Source: Paragonimus skrjabini miyazakii
Lineage: Eukaryota > Platyhelminthes > Trematoda > Plagiorchiida > Troglotrematidae
Direction of reading: 5' to 3'
Assembly: GCA_014338405.1 (NCBI GenBank)
Contig: JTDE01000204.1
Location: forward strand, 13,307-77,306
Length of the DNA: 64,000 nucleotides
Positions within the stretch are counted from its first letter, which is position 1; every line of letters starts with the position of its first letter. Both the position numbers and the translations under genes were made by a program. Under the pieces are notes generated by a model that saw only the letters and a list, made by a program, of their open reading frames with translations, made no database searches and was not told the DNA's origin. Shown piece after piece: positions 39,738 through 52,300 of this stretch.

Positions 39738-40276
39738 TCACAGTCTGCTGGGGGAGGGTGGGAATGTTGATGAATGTGTTGGAGTGTTACACGGGCCTGA
39801 CATGAGACATGCGTTCACCAGTGTCGGGTGGTTCACGCTTGCGCGGGTTTCAGGTGGATATGGAATGATTGGCCAGGGGAGGTGGAGGGTTTGTACGAAT
39901 TGTTTTTGGGCACATAGGCAGGGGTTGTGCAGTCTGATAGCCGTTGATAACAATCGCACTCTGACAGCTCTGGAACAAGATTGACGTACATTGTAGATTA
40001 CTCGGAGCGCTTCATCCGGGTTTATTTGATAGCCAGTTTCAAGTAAATGGGAGCCAATCGCACTGGAAATAGGTTTTATCGATCCGTTGCGAAGCCATTT
40101 CGGTAGATGTTCACGTATCCTTTCCGATAGCCGCCTTGTGGTCCTCCCAACTTAACCTGCTTGACGACAACAGATGAGAGAGTAGATACAGAAAGACGAA
40201 GAGAACCTGGGCAAACTATCCTTAAGGCGTGGCACTAGTACCGGGCAGGTGTCGAACGACATGATAAGTCTCGCTG
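39738..40276 (-). pseudogene. PLE-1 GIY-YIG endonuclease and C-terminal tail, broken
   Basis: Downstream of the RT frame the coding sequence continues in another frame. It has a KDSLP linker, a CIY block where GIY is usual, a Cys pair (ICC), then the second catalytic block in which the Tyr of YIG is a TAA stop (40152-40154) followed by VGRT. After that come TRRLSERIREH and LPKWL, which match the GIY-YIG helix with its Arg and Glu. The C-terminal 73 codons (from LLSTAIRLHNP to the stop at 39738) form a proline-rich tail. The nuclease would cut target DNA for priming, but loss of the Tyr and the frameshift make this copy inactive. Confidence 0.8.
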
Positions 40277-40280
40277 CAGG

Positions 40281-41087
40281 CTAGGCACTCTCGACCGCGT
40301 TTGAAAGTCTACGACAAACTATTTCACCGTTAACCTCACCTCTATAAGAGAGATAGATGAAAACCGGCTTTTTCTCCGCCGTCTGGACGAGTTCACGTTC
40401 CGTGCTGGAATGCAGATTAAGGTCAATGAATCTCTCAGGGTATCCATTTCCAAAGTGAGCTTCACGAATATGTCCTACTTCCTCCTGGAGAGTGTCCGGT
40501 GTACAGATCTTTTGCGCTCTGTTCAACAGAAAACGCACCAAATTTCTGTTGTACTTCAACGGGACAAAACTGTGAAAATGTGTGTATTGACCCGTCCACA
40601 TCTTTTTTCTATGAATCGATCTTTGAATTGTTCCCTCTGATCGACGAAGCAACGCGACATCTAAGAAAGAGAGTCTGTTGTGATGTTCTAGCTCTACGGT
40701 GAACTTTATATTTGGGTGCGCTTTGTTGAACTCATCTAGTATGATCTGGGGATCATCATCGTTTGGAAGAAGACAAAAAATATCATCCACATAGCGCTTG
40801 TAGAGCTTGCACTTGGTTACCGTGTGATTGAATTCATTAGTCTCTAGTCTGGCCATAATTGTATATGCGAGTAGCGGACCTAGAGGTGAACCCATTGCTA
40901 CTCCATCTTTCTGCCTGTGTAGCTCTCCAACAAATTGGAATTGAACATTATAAGTGCAAAACAACAATAGTTCTTTCAATTTTTCCACCGAAATTCCGAC
41001 ATCAATCTGATTGTTCTCAACATAGGTGCACAGATAGTCAATGGTTTCTTGCAATGGAACATTAGTGAACGTCATAGTGAACGTCAT
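40281..41087 (-). pseudogene. PLE-1 reverse transcriptase (268-codon open segment)
   Basis: This is the reverse transcriptase core of a Penelope-like element. Recognisable blocks in order are TNVPL (residues 8-12), VAMGSPLGPLLA (63-74), the catalytic YVDD (99-102), FLDV (141-144), the MWTGQYTHFHSF stretch characteristic of PLEs (163-174) and HIREAHFGNGYP (207-217). The annotated Met is not the original start: it lies in a 12-base tandem duplication (41064-41089) at the point where the DVxSLF block should be. The frame ends at a TAG (40281-40283) where the protein should run on into the endonuclease; a shift to another frame continues the homology. The catalytic Asp pair is intact, but without N-terminus and endonuclease it cannot act alone. 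Confidence 0.9.
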
Positions 41088-41160
41088 AATTTGCTGTGCT
41101 GTTGATAGCTGACCCTCCCGTTATTCTCTTTTACCAATTCGACGCTAACAGAAAATGACT

Positions 41161-44100
41161 TTTTAATGTGACTTCAGCTTTGGCTGGCTGAGGTGACATA
41201 TTTGTACTACCGTGACGTTTATTGAAGTGACCAAACTATCGAATATCACGTCTAGATGTGTGGTCTGATGACCAAACCTAATATATCACTCTGTGTCTTT
41301 CACTGCCATATAGAAATATATATTCTGGCTGGTCCAAACATCGTGTACACGAGCCGCTTCCGTGCGTTTACAGTATTCCTTGTACTCATGTTTTTCTTCA
41401 CAAGCACTAGTTTAGTAGCTTTTTCAAAGGGAGTGGCTTGCATGTTTTTCATGTGCTGGTTGTAAATTATGTGGCAGTGATGCTACTGACAAGGCAGCAT
41501 TGCAGCTATGTGCTACTATATATGGAAGTTATGTTCAAATCGCTCTGTCTATTTTTAAAAGTTTACGAATTACTCCCTCTTTTTAATTAAATACTCTAAT
41601 AAGTGCAATTTATTTTGGCTGTCAGTCACCTGTTGAATGTTCCTAAATAAGCATGGCTCATTGATAAGTCTATTTTCCCCAACAACTTTCATTTTCCCGC
41701 TTCATCTGATTAGATCCGGTACCAAGAAATATGCAAACCAGTACGGAAGGTATCAATGAAGCGATCATTTAAGGATAGAAGCAGTTTTCATGCTTCCTGT
41801 GGAAGCAAAGTAAGATTTAAAACAGCTGTTTACATCAAGACGTACGCTTATTTCCGGTCTACAGTACTTCATCAGTTCCAACCGGATTGTTCCAAGATGT
41901 CTGTATCTAAACCGAGGATATATCTTCCTTTCAAATTAGAGTGAATAATCCAGTATAATGTTCATGTTGCTGACCGTAGATTCATAATAACTGGACGAAG
42001 CAAACTTTGTTCACATCAAGTGGTATTGTTTATATGAGTAACTTATTATGGGATATACCTTTTTAGGGGTGAAGGGATAACCAGACACGAAATAACACCC
42101 TGTGTGCAGACGTTGTTCCAGACGGGTAACTTACATTGCCAACTAGCATTAAACAGACAAAGCGCACAATAATGCATAAGATGTATTCAGTTAGTAACAC
42201 TCAGAAATGGTGGCAGTTGTCGTATTCCCATGGACTTTTCAATCAGTTTCACTCGAACTGAAGCGCAATACTGAAGTTTCGCTGTTGTTACCGCTGAATG
42301 GTAGTGTTTAACTTTGGCAGGGCCGAAATTAAGGTGTGTTTGGGGGGAAAAGGTCGTTGAGAAATGAGATTATACATCATTAGGTCTATATAAAAAGGTG
42401 TAGTTAAGCAAGCAATATTAGATGCTCCTGTAGTTAAACAAACAGGTAAGAGAAAGACGGACATATTTTCAGATTTTGGTGAGGAGATCGAAAAGTACGG
42501 CCAAGAGAAATGTATTCCATACAAATAAGTAACGATAGGCAAGAACCTACCTAATGTTCTGATTGTTTGAAAAACGGCTAAACGATGGGTTGGAAGGTTA
42601 AACCGACCTGAGGCCGACAATCTTATGTGTGCCACCTCATAGGAAGTTAACTTGTTTACTGACTAAAATGAACCTGAGGTCAACTCCCAAAGCGTAAAGT
42701 TTACGAAATCCATGGTCGACGGGATATTCTGTGTAGGCGATTAATCGTAGTAACAATATTAACATAAATAATATTAAAGTTTAATTTTCACGGGTCAAAG
42801 CTGTGAATCGTGTTATCCAAAGCGCATTGATATATACTCACATGTCGCCCATAAGAGAAGGTGTGAGAGAAGTTGGTGAATTCGTCCCAACGTTTATTTG
42901 CGGAATAAACTCAACCACCTGGTCGTAGAAATATTACATCTGCTGTGTATGTTGTCACAGGTAACATTTAGTGCTCGTAGCTGTATAATTTTCTTTTGAT
43001 AGTTTCACATGTCATTGTAGCGAAGATGTGCAAAAGTGGGCACATGTTTCAACTTGTCTTGGAGCTGGTAATCCTCTCTTTAAAACTTGACACCTTACAG
43101 GACACGCTATGCAAGGTAAACTGATAATAGAATCATACTGGTGGCGTACAGTGACCAAGCATTTTTCCTGGGATCCACAGACTGCTCAATCCTCCATGCG
43201 TGTGTGCGGTGATTTCCAGACAAAATTGAACTGCCATCCATGAAAAAGTGAGATATCAACAAGGCGATCACGAAAGTTGAGCAGGAACACTAGGAAACAA
43301 AAACCAAATGACGTTCTGCTAGATCACAGTGATTGCGGACATCTAATGCAAAAATCAAGGCATAACCTTAGGGCGTTGAAGCTAGGCCATTACCGATTAA
43401 GTGGAATTGTGTGACAAAGAGTAGGATCAATGGCTACAGGGTGTAGCCGCAACCATGAAGAAGATTATTTTTCAACGAACATGGGAAATTGTAGCCTCCA
43501 AACCGACCATACTACTAACAAAGGTAACATCATGTCAAATAAAAGTGTTCTTTTCCGTTGTGTTCAAACCATGACCATTAACGCTTATGAATGTGCACCA
43601 TGTAAATTTCATGTGTCAAACATGTTAGGGACAAAATGCAGCCTTTTACATTTGAATACTGAGACAAAATTACTCACGCTACAAGATGGTAAAATTATTT
43701 CACATGTTCCATTCAGTTGAGACGTAGAACACGTGTTAGCAACGAAGCAGATTAGGCATAAAACCGTTAACAGTTTTACCAACTTCAAATGTGTAGTAAT
43801 TATTTTGGTGAAATTTATTTTTTAAGCAAATTTTCATAACTCTCTTGAACATGATCTAATAAACGATGCGATTTTTATGCAAGACAGGAATTCTGATTTT
43901 GTTATTCCCGTCTCAAACTTTTGCTTTTAGAACTTCAAAACGAGCTTAATTCGGCGATCTTCCAAGACTGATTTTGGTGGCGTTTCTAATGGCTGAATTG
44001 AAATGTGCAGTAGGTGACAACTTTTGAAAGTTGGTATTCAACAAAAATCATGTCGGCAACATCTTAGATAATTTTTAAAATACACGTTTCATCCTACTCT

Positions 44101-46273
44101 TTCCTGCAATCAAATTTAGCTTATCAAAACTACGTTATTTTTTCATATACTTTATTCACTCAACCCTTAAATCCCACGTTCCGAAAGACTGTATCCCGAA
44201 CGCTCGTTTAGATAGAACAATAAAAACGCCTCCAAAACTCTCGTATTTGCACTGTGAAAAAAAGGATACCAATAACGTAGGTTAGTTGTTATCGAAAGAT
44301 TACTTTTGGCTAAAATATGTTGGAAAAGTGGTCAACAAGTCATAATGAATTTCGTAGAAAACATGACTACATTCTGCCCTTACACCACAGATAATAGTGG
44401 TATCCAAGTGAAAGCGGTACTTTGAAATTCCAATTCTAAATGACCATTGGTCAGAAAACATACAATGCTAGTAAATGGTTTTCTACATATTGTAACGATT
44501 TCAAATTTTGTAAAAAGTGTATCATATAGCACACAATCCGTTGCATGAAACAGCGGATTTTCTGAGTCCGTCAGACATCGCCGTGGCTGAAGCGAATTGA
44601 TTGAATTAGTTTGGCGGTTGTAAATGAGAACACTTCATATTTCACCGAATAATTATACGTTACTGTGATGAGCAACCATGCGGTAAGTATTTAATTTACT
44701 GTGGTATATTGCGTTTACCATGATACGTCATAGATGTGCAGTGATAACCCTGCCGTCTTATCTAGCCGACGGAAGTATTCCGATTGATGAACGGGAAAGA
44801 TGGATGTCACACAGTACTGATTAGAAAAACTGCATATTCTAACAGTTAGTTTGCACATCTCATGTCCAAAAGACCGGGAAATTAGCAAAGAATAACCAGC
44901 TAAACTTTACGAAATAACACCATCTGTCATTTTAATTAGGCCAGCCAATCCTGTCTATGAGATATTTATGGAGAATTTTAGGGACCACCAATGTTTACTA
45001 GCATATTTGGTATCACTATGTAGGACAAATGTTCGTGCCAGGTTCATGTATTTGTTCGATTTCTTACTGATTTAAACATCCACCGGTAGACTGAGTCATT
45101 TGCCAGTTTCTACTAGACATTTTTGTCTAAATAGCAGCCGTAACTTTTTAAAGCAAGAGAATGCTTTTTTTATCAAGTAAGTCCTTTTTTAAACCTCAAC
45201 GAGTCAAAACCAAAAGAATTATCGGTTTTGCAACTCAAAGTTTGCAAGCTTCAAATGAGGCAGTCATCAACCTGTACGTGTTTGTGTTTAACATGCGGTG
45301 AGTAGACAGGCCACCAATAGGATATATAGGTTCGCAGTTCGCCTGTGGTCACCACGTGACGATCTCAGGTGCGAATACGGATAAACAGTGTGCTTGTCTG
45401 TGTACACGTGTGCGTAAGTATGTGCTGTTCGGGTTAGGAATGGGTGACGGGAATGTCGCAAACCTTTCCTACGTGGTGTCATTGTTATTCTCCTAGTAAG
45501 TCATGCCAAACAACTGAAAATTTCAAGCCATCGGACCGCTTCACTGCCTGTGGTGTACTTGCGATCAGCAGGGTTTCTGCCAGTAGACGTTCGTTCTGAT
45601 TACGGCAACCACTTTTAGCAACTGGATGTTGGTTGAGGATGGTGTGTGCTGCAATGGCTGTATCATGTTTCCACACCTGACATGTTCTTTGATACGTACT
45701 TCCAACTGCCGGGCGTTCTGTCTAATTCACTAAACTTGACAATTCATACACTTAATTCGGTAAGCACAGTCTGATTGCTACAGAACTGTTTTTTTGTCGT
45801 TTAAGTGGATCAGTTTATTCCTTAATGTGTTGGTGGTTTTAAATAACAGTCTGATATTATGCTAATTGAGGGCCCGTCTAAGGTCAGCCGATGTATTCCC
45901 TATGTATGGAATAACAATAGTCGACAACCAATTCCTCGGCACGTTACAAGATAGGTTTTGAATTGGACGTAAACTATAATCATAGTAACCGTTAGCTTTC
46001 GGTGTTCAATTAACAGTCTTATATTCTTCCAATATCTCGCCCTCAGAAATGGTTACCAATAAGGCCATAAGCACCAAGCTGGATGCAACTGCCTTCTTGG
46101 TATACATAGGGTTGGTTTAAGCTAACAAGAAGGTACCAATTAGAGCGAGTGATCTTTTTGTACACGCCCGTGCCCATGTTAAACACGTACGTGTCAGCTG
46201 ATAACCACTTCAGTTGGACCTATTACTGTCTATTTTTTCTGATTTACATCGTATGTGTTGATACTAATTTACA
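41161..46273. other. AT-rich stretch without supported gene
   Basis: Nothing recognisable is present. The longest ORF is 115 codons at 42288-42635 (minus), without a domain. There are several long T and A runs near 44250-45200 but no repeat family that I can identify. Confidence 0.45.
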
Positions 46274-46314
46274 TCGCCTGATAAAGTCCTTCTGAGAGGG
46301 CCAACAAGTTGCGA
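46274..46314 (+). ncRNA. Degenerate hammerhead-like motif (solo)
   Basis: Stem I strands TCGC (46274-46277) and GCGA (46311-46314) pair perfectly around CTGATAA (one change from CTGATGA), a stem II of GTCC/GGGC with a long loop, and a CAACAAGTT segment where GAA plus a tiny stem III ending in GUU would stand. The spacing fits a type I hammerhead, but the G8 and G12 positions are mutated. No PLE coding sequence is adjacent, so it could be a solo terminal fragment of an element or a chance match. Confidence 0.25.
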
Positions 46315-49300
46315 AGCTGATACTTCTTTTAGTTTTAACTCGTTGTGGTTTAACCAGATAATTATTTAACGATGACCATCAGCACAACGCACAATACATT
46401 TTCTCATATCCGTTCTGTTTATGTTTCGAAAGTACCAAGCGAACGATTTGTTTCTTGGAGTGAAATGATTTTCTTGGAGTTTTCTAGTGTGTACTTGGCG
46501 GTGAATTTTTCTCTGACATTTAGTTGGGTTTCTGTTGAAGATGTTTGCATTCAGCTGTGTTATCTGATCCACCATAATCGTGAAGCACGGAAATTTGCAG
46601 TCATATGCAGTCATTTGTTTTCTGCCACGACTGCCCCATAGAAGTATGTCTGGCGTTCACCTGCCGACTGTTGAAAAGATACTGACGAACCCTAAGAAGA
46701 TAAAAGCTAGAGCCTCTTGTTTCCTTTTGATTGGAATTAGTTAGAAGGTATCTGGCAATGAAAAATCTTCTACTGATCACTAGTGGTGTTCAAATTATGT
46801 CACATAGGTACATGATGACTCCTTCTGCGTCATTCAGCTTTACCCCCCCTTTCTCGTCTGCAGTAACTGAGGCGTGAAATCTTTGACTTCCGTGTCTTTC
46901 GCATTTTTCAATAAGTAACTCCTATACCTCTGTTCAAAAATCAACAGACCCGCTATTCAATGTAGTGCTAAGTAATTACATTGGCTTTTCACATATGACG
47001 ACTATACGCATAACTTACGTGAGTCGTCTGTTTACCTCTTCGTTATCACGATAAGAAATATGCAGTTATATTGACTAAATAAGTGCGGAATTGAATAGAC
47101 ATATCGTTATCACTATTCAAGATAACGTAACATCACAGTTAAATCTGTAAATGTCTATGTACATTCGTAATTATAAAAGAAACCGGTTCTCCCTGGAATG
47201 AATTGACTACACTGATTTGCTTTATACAAGAGACCGGTGGACATCGCGCACTAACAGGGACGAGTTATATGATTTTAGATCAACTATGGGTAGCAATGCT
47301 TAAGGCAGGTTGAGAGTGTTGCACAAATCAGTTTCTAGAGGGAGCGTAAAATATACTGGAATGACTTTTCAGCTTGTCGATTTCTTTAAAATTAACCCAC
47401 GGCAAACATGATGTAATCTTGTGTTGGTACTCCACTTCACCGTAGAAAACCTCAGTGGTACCAGATTGACTGAGTTCACTTAGTTCAGCAACATCACCTG
47501 TTGTTGCTAGCCAGTTTGTCCAAAAGTAAGTCAGCGGTTAATTTACCATACAACTTGTTTACGTCAACCGATCCAACTGGTTAGACACAAACACTGGTCC
47601 ACTTAGTCCTACGGACATGCATTCGGACGTTACGGTAAGGAAAGTAAACCACCACTTACTTTGAATTCATTCACTACATCCATCTGTGCAACGTAGCTGC
47701 TTTTACTGTTCGTAGTACACTCAGCTGCGCCCAACACGTTAACGGACCTGATCAACGTTTACATGGCAGAACAAAACAGCTAATTTTTGAGTATGTGTAA
47801 CCTAGCTGAAGTCAGCCAGTTCAGGAAGCCAACTGGCATACCACGCTTACGCGGCCGATATATCGACGTGTATTCACTCACTGATAAAAAACACGATAGA
47901 TCGATTAAACTCCGAGTGAGTTTGGCCAAATCCTGCTCTGTTTGTGGTTGGTTGATATTTAAAGTGCGATACAAATCGGTTGGGAAAGATTTTGGAAGAA
48001 TAAGTTAGTGCGTCGATGGATCGGTATCTTCGAGGAATTTAATGAATGTTTATCTGGAAGTAATTGTTCATCCAAATATTACAGATATTGGAGGAATCTT
48101 ACATAGGCTCAGTGCCCGCCAGCACACTTCTGTTAAATGTTTCACACCGAATGTTCTCGGCAGCGCAAAATTGTGCTGGAAACGTCATAATTTTACAATG
48201 CTCTAATGATTGTAAGCGTAATGATGTAATATAATGATGTAATGTAAGCGTAATGATTGTAAGCGTTTTCATATTCTTCGTCTGAATATCATGTATTTCG
48301 CTCTTCTACAGTAATTGAATGTACTCGTGTGTTTTAATATTGTCATATAAATCTAGATAATTTATCATCTACTAGGTTCTTTTACTGGAATTTCCAACAC
48401 TTTCACTCGTGACTCACTCTTCAGCTAATACAGTAAATCATAGTTTTTCAAGTAATTCGAGTGAACTGCCACAAATGTTCACGTTCAGCACACTGCCATG
48501 AACGTGTAGAATAGGAAATTAAGATATAGTCAATTACCTACGCTTGCAGAACAAATTACTCAACAATGTTTGCAATAGTTGAATGAAGGTAACATCAAAG
48601 TCAATCATAACCTGTTTGTCATATCGTACCTGTTCTAATTTACAACTATCGGCATATTCATACATTTGACCAGTCTAGAGGACTGAGCTACCGTCTGAAA
48701 ATTCAACAGATGCTCACTGCTGACAATTTTGCACGTAAGGTGTTGTTTTTATGCGTTCTCACATTCCACCAAGCTGTGCGCAACGGATCGTGATTTGTTC
48801 AGATTTACGGTTTAGAAATACCAGGTGTCAGTCACTGTAAGCATTCCCTGAGGAAATAATCAGATTGATTCACGTATTACGATGTACAGTGTGCTATCCA
48901 ACAAGTTTCGTCAGGTTTTGTACGTATGTCATTGTGCGTGTTTTGCCTGCTGCCTTCTCTCCGTCATTCTAAGACCAACCGGAAACAAATGATTGCAGAG
49001 TAAACCAAGACAAACATGGTTCGGACAATCGATTCGATCACAACATTAAATCAGCTTGTAGTTTCTCAAATATCTGTGGGTGGCCAAATTGATTTGACGG
49101 AAGAACTACCTTGCAAACTGTCTGTTAAGTCACCCTTGGGAGAAATTAGTGCAATAAGGTATAACTGTGGAAAAGAACGATATATCCCGAATGTCTCTTG
49201 AGGAAGATTCGCAGTAATTCACACCGATCACTAAACAAATGTGTACCTATCATTAAAACAGTATCAGACATTTGACGGTTCTCACAAAATTCGTCGGAAT

Positions 49301-52300
49301 AATGAGCTGAACTGTCTGCAATAAATATTCATTTATGCCTGACATAGTTGCATAAAACTTATTAATTACAACAAGGTTGGTGTTTATGTTTCACGTTGGT
49401 GACAGTATAGTCGGATAAGTTAGATAAATGGATTATTGTAAACTTACACTATAATAACTCTACACCAGTCAGTACTGAACGTCGATAAGTAGTCTTTTGG
49501 GGCAGATTGATATTAGACACAATACAAAAGAATTGAGCATTTAAGGAAGGTTTTCAAATTCTCTTCCTAAATTGATAAATTTCTCGTTATTAGTATTCCC
49601 TAGATGACTTGATGTTGACCATGAGGTAACGTTGATAATAATTCAAATCGCGGTCATGATCTAGCAAACCAGTTACATTGCTGGTGAAGTTGTAACTATC
49701 TTGTGGACAATGGTGATATCGCTCGATTTCTTAACCATTTTCAGAGGTCGTGTCATTCCGTCAGTCACAATTTATAACGAACTTTTTCTGTAATGGTCAA
49801 TTCATCTTAAAAACATTTCACTGTAAAATCTCATCTTCTCTTACATTCCACAGTCTTGACTGTTTCACATAGACATTCCATTGGACCTCAGAAGGTGACA
49901 ACTATTTGCAAAGTTCTACACTATCCGCTGTATGGAAAGCTCGCTAAGAGATTCTATTCCATTCATTTACAGAGCTATTGTAATTTCGAGCTCACTTCAG
50001 AGCATCGTGCAATCACTGTTCGTGTTTACTGGAGGAAGAAACCTATGTTTTGGAGACACCATCATTTATACGCTCAAAACGACTAATAGATTTTCTGACT
50101 TCAGTCATAATTAATTTGATGCGGTCGTACTAAGTTCTGAATGGCAGAGGGTAAGGCATTGGAAGCCATCACAAACCTTATGTGTACCTTTGTCGAGCTC
50201 GGTTGATTGAACACAGTAAACGGGCCTTTCAGAGGCTGGGGCGCATTCTTCTGGCGGATGGCCATTTGAGGGGAAACGTACGTGCAACAAGAACGACACA
50301 AATGACCAATGTAGCAATGCACTGTGAACCCTAAAATCAGTGTTGTCTGCTAGCCTAAAATAAACATGGACTTCATTGTGGTGGTCGTGATGAGATATGG
50401 GGGCTTACGGAAAGCAAATGCTTGCTCTGTATCCGATTTCGGCTGAAGTTTGGGTGCAAGATGTCCAGACGCATTTTTTTTTAATACGGGAGTTATTTCA
50501 ATCGATAGGCCACTGCTTATACAACAGAAAACATGAATTGGGATAGGCTCAACATTGATTTTGCTGATTGGGTTTGAAATGGGACGTCTGCGATGCTTTC
50601 CTTACAAAGAGTGCCTTCAGCAGATTTACGTGAATGTGGTTCATGTATCGGTCATTAGAAAGCTTCATTTAGCCATTTTAAGCGGTTAAAGTTACTCTTG
50701 TGACCAGTAAAAATCCGCTTTAGTTTTAAATGGACCCGCATTTATGTAGAAGGCATGACACGCTACTCCATACCTAGAAAGGCTCAGATCACGAATAAAA
50801 TAGTTTGATTTTTGGTGTGCGTGGACTTTATATAGACAGTAAGGCAGTTTTTTCCCTGGCCTAATGGGTCGTTGCCAGCAAGTCTGGTAAGGTCAGATGA
50901 CTTTTCCATCTCAAATCTTACTCAGTAACATCCTGATTACGTTGCCCACGAAAGCCTTTTAAGTAGACTACATATAACGTTCATAGTTATTCAGCTTGTA
51001 AGACATTTTGCCCCGTTTGTTACTGATTCAATTCAACTGAAATTGACTTCATAAAGCCTTCACATCCGTGTTGCTAAATAAAACAGTTGTCTTTCCGTCT
51101 TGAGCAAAACGGCTAGAATTAGGCACATGCGTTTCGCTCTGTCTCCTCGATAACGAAAATATAACTAAGAAATCTCTTTTTCAAAATATTGAACATCTAA
51201 GGAGCTGGATAATACAATAAATTCTTAAGAAAGACATCTAAATCCGGCGTGACTTAAGGTTTACGTAATTTGGCATTGAACAGTTTGTGTTTCTCTCAAC
51301 TGCGTGGATGTCAGCCAGCAAATAACATTTCCTTTTGTTTGCTTTTTAGTCATTAACTTCTTGGTTGTTTGCTCTGACATAATTACAACTGCAAAAATGA
51401 GGGCTCATCGAAATCAGTTAGTTCAGCGTATGCAATAGTTTTCCGTCACTCAAATCTCTATTGTTACGCTGAGTCTACCGTAGTGAACGGTAATTCGACG
51501 GTCTCCACCGCCCGAATGTCGTCTCAATCTTTTTATACCACCCATATATCTGAGCATATTATCAAAAAACGTTTGCTTGATGGAACGCTGTCCGGCTGTT
51601 GTGTGTGACAATGTTATCAGATAACTGTTATTGTGCTTCATTGACATCCGTCGAGAAAACCATTAGGTCAACATCAATGTTCACAACAGCCATTAGCAGA
51701 TTTACCTAACAGCTTCACAGTTCAAACTGTTGTTACCATCATCCAAAATTTAAGAACTATTTTACCTAAATTGCACATCCACGTTCACTTTCAGAATAAA
51801 ATAAGGTCGGTTGTCTATCTGACGCTTATTGGTAGTAAATCGACGAAACTCGAGGGACATAGTCCGGCTTTTAAAAACCAGACCTTACGATGACAATCAG
51901 CCAAAAATGACTGACACTTTTGATTCACTTCGTCCACCCTTTGTTCCCTAGCGATTACATCGATTTTCCAGGTTGCAAACGTACAACAACTCCTGCCAAA
52001 ATATGCACAGGACGAACATTCTAAACAAGTTGTACAACGCATGGATATATAACAATTACCAGTTCATCACCCTTAAGACTATTTTTCGGTCACTCGCTTC
52101 CTTCCGGCTATGTATAACATGCAGTTTTAGACTTCTTTTCACTGATATATTAGTCAGTTTACAGATATTGACAACTTGCTAGTAAATCTCGTATAGTGGG
52201 AGAACTGATCTAAAAATGTAGACCGGAATTACTCCCTAACGTTCTGTCGCGATCACCACAGCTTAGTCGGATAATTAAATCTCGTCGCTTTGAGTAAAAG

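Larger units (their letters stand above)
39605..41160 (-). mobile_element. Penelope-like retroelement PLE-1, 5'-truncated
   Basis: This minus-strand element encodes a reverse transcriptase followed by a GIY-YIG endonuclease, the order that defines Penelope-like elements. The RT palm is present from the block before TNVPL onward; the N-terminal region and first RT motifs are missing, as expected for a 5'-truncated insertion. Homology of the upstream frame fades between about 41090 and 41160. At least one frameshift (near 40280) and one stop (40152-40154) break the ORF, so it is non-autonomous. A hammerhead-like motif lies about 85-125 bases past the last recognisable codons, where PLE family members are known to carry ribozymes. 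It differs clearly from PLE-2 in the RT core (MGSPLGPLL against MGIPLGPIL), so two PLE lineages are present. Confidence 0.9.

Noticed and set aside
40410..41065. Plus-strand ORFs of 67-76 codons across PLE-1
   Set aside because: They are antisense shadows of the minus-strand reverse transcriptase.
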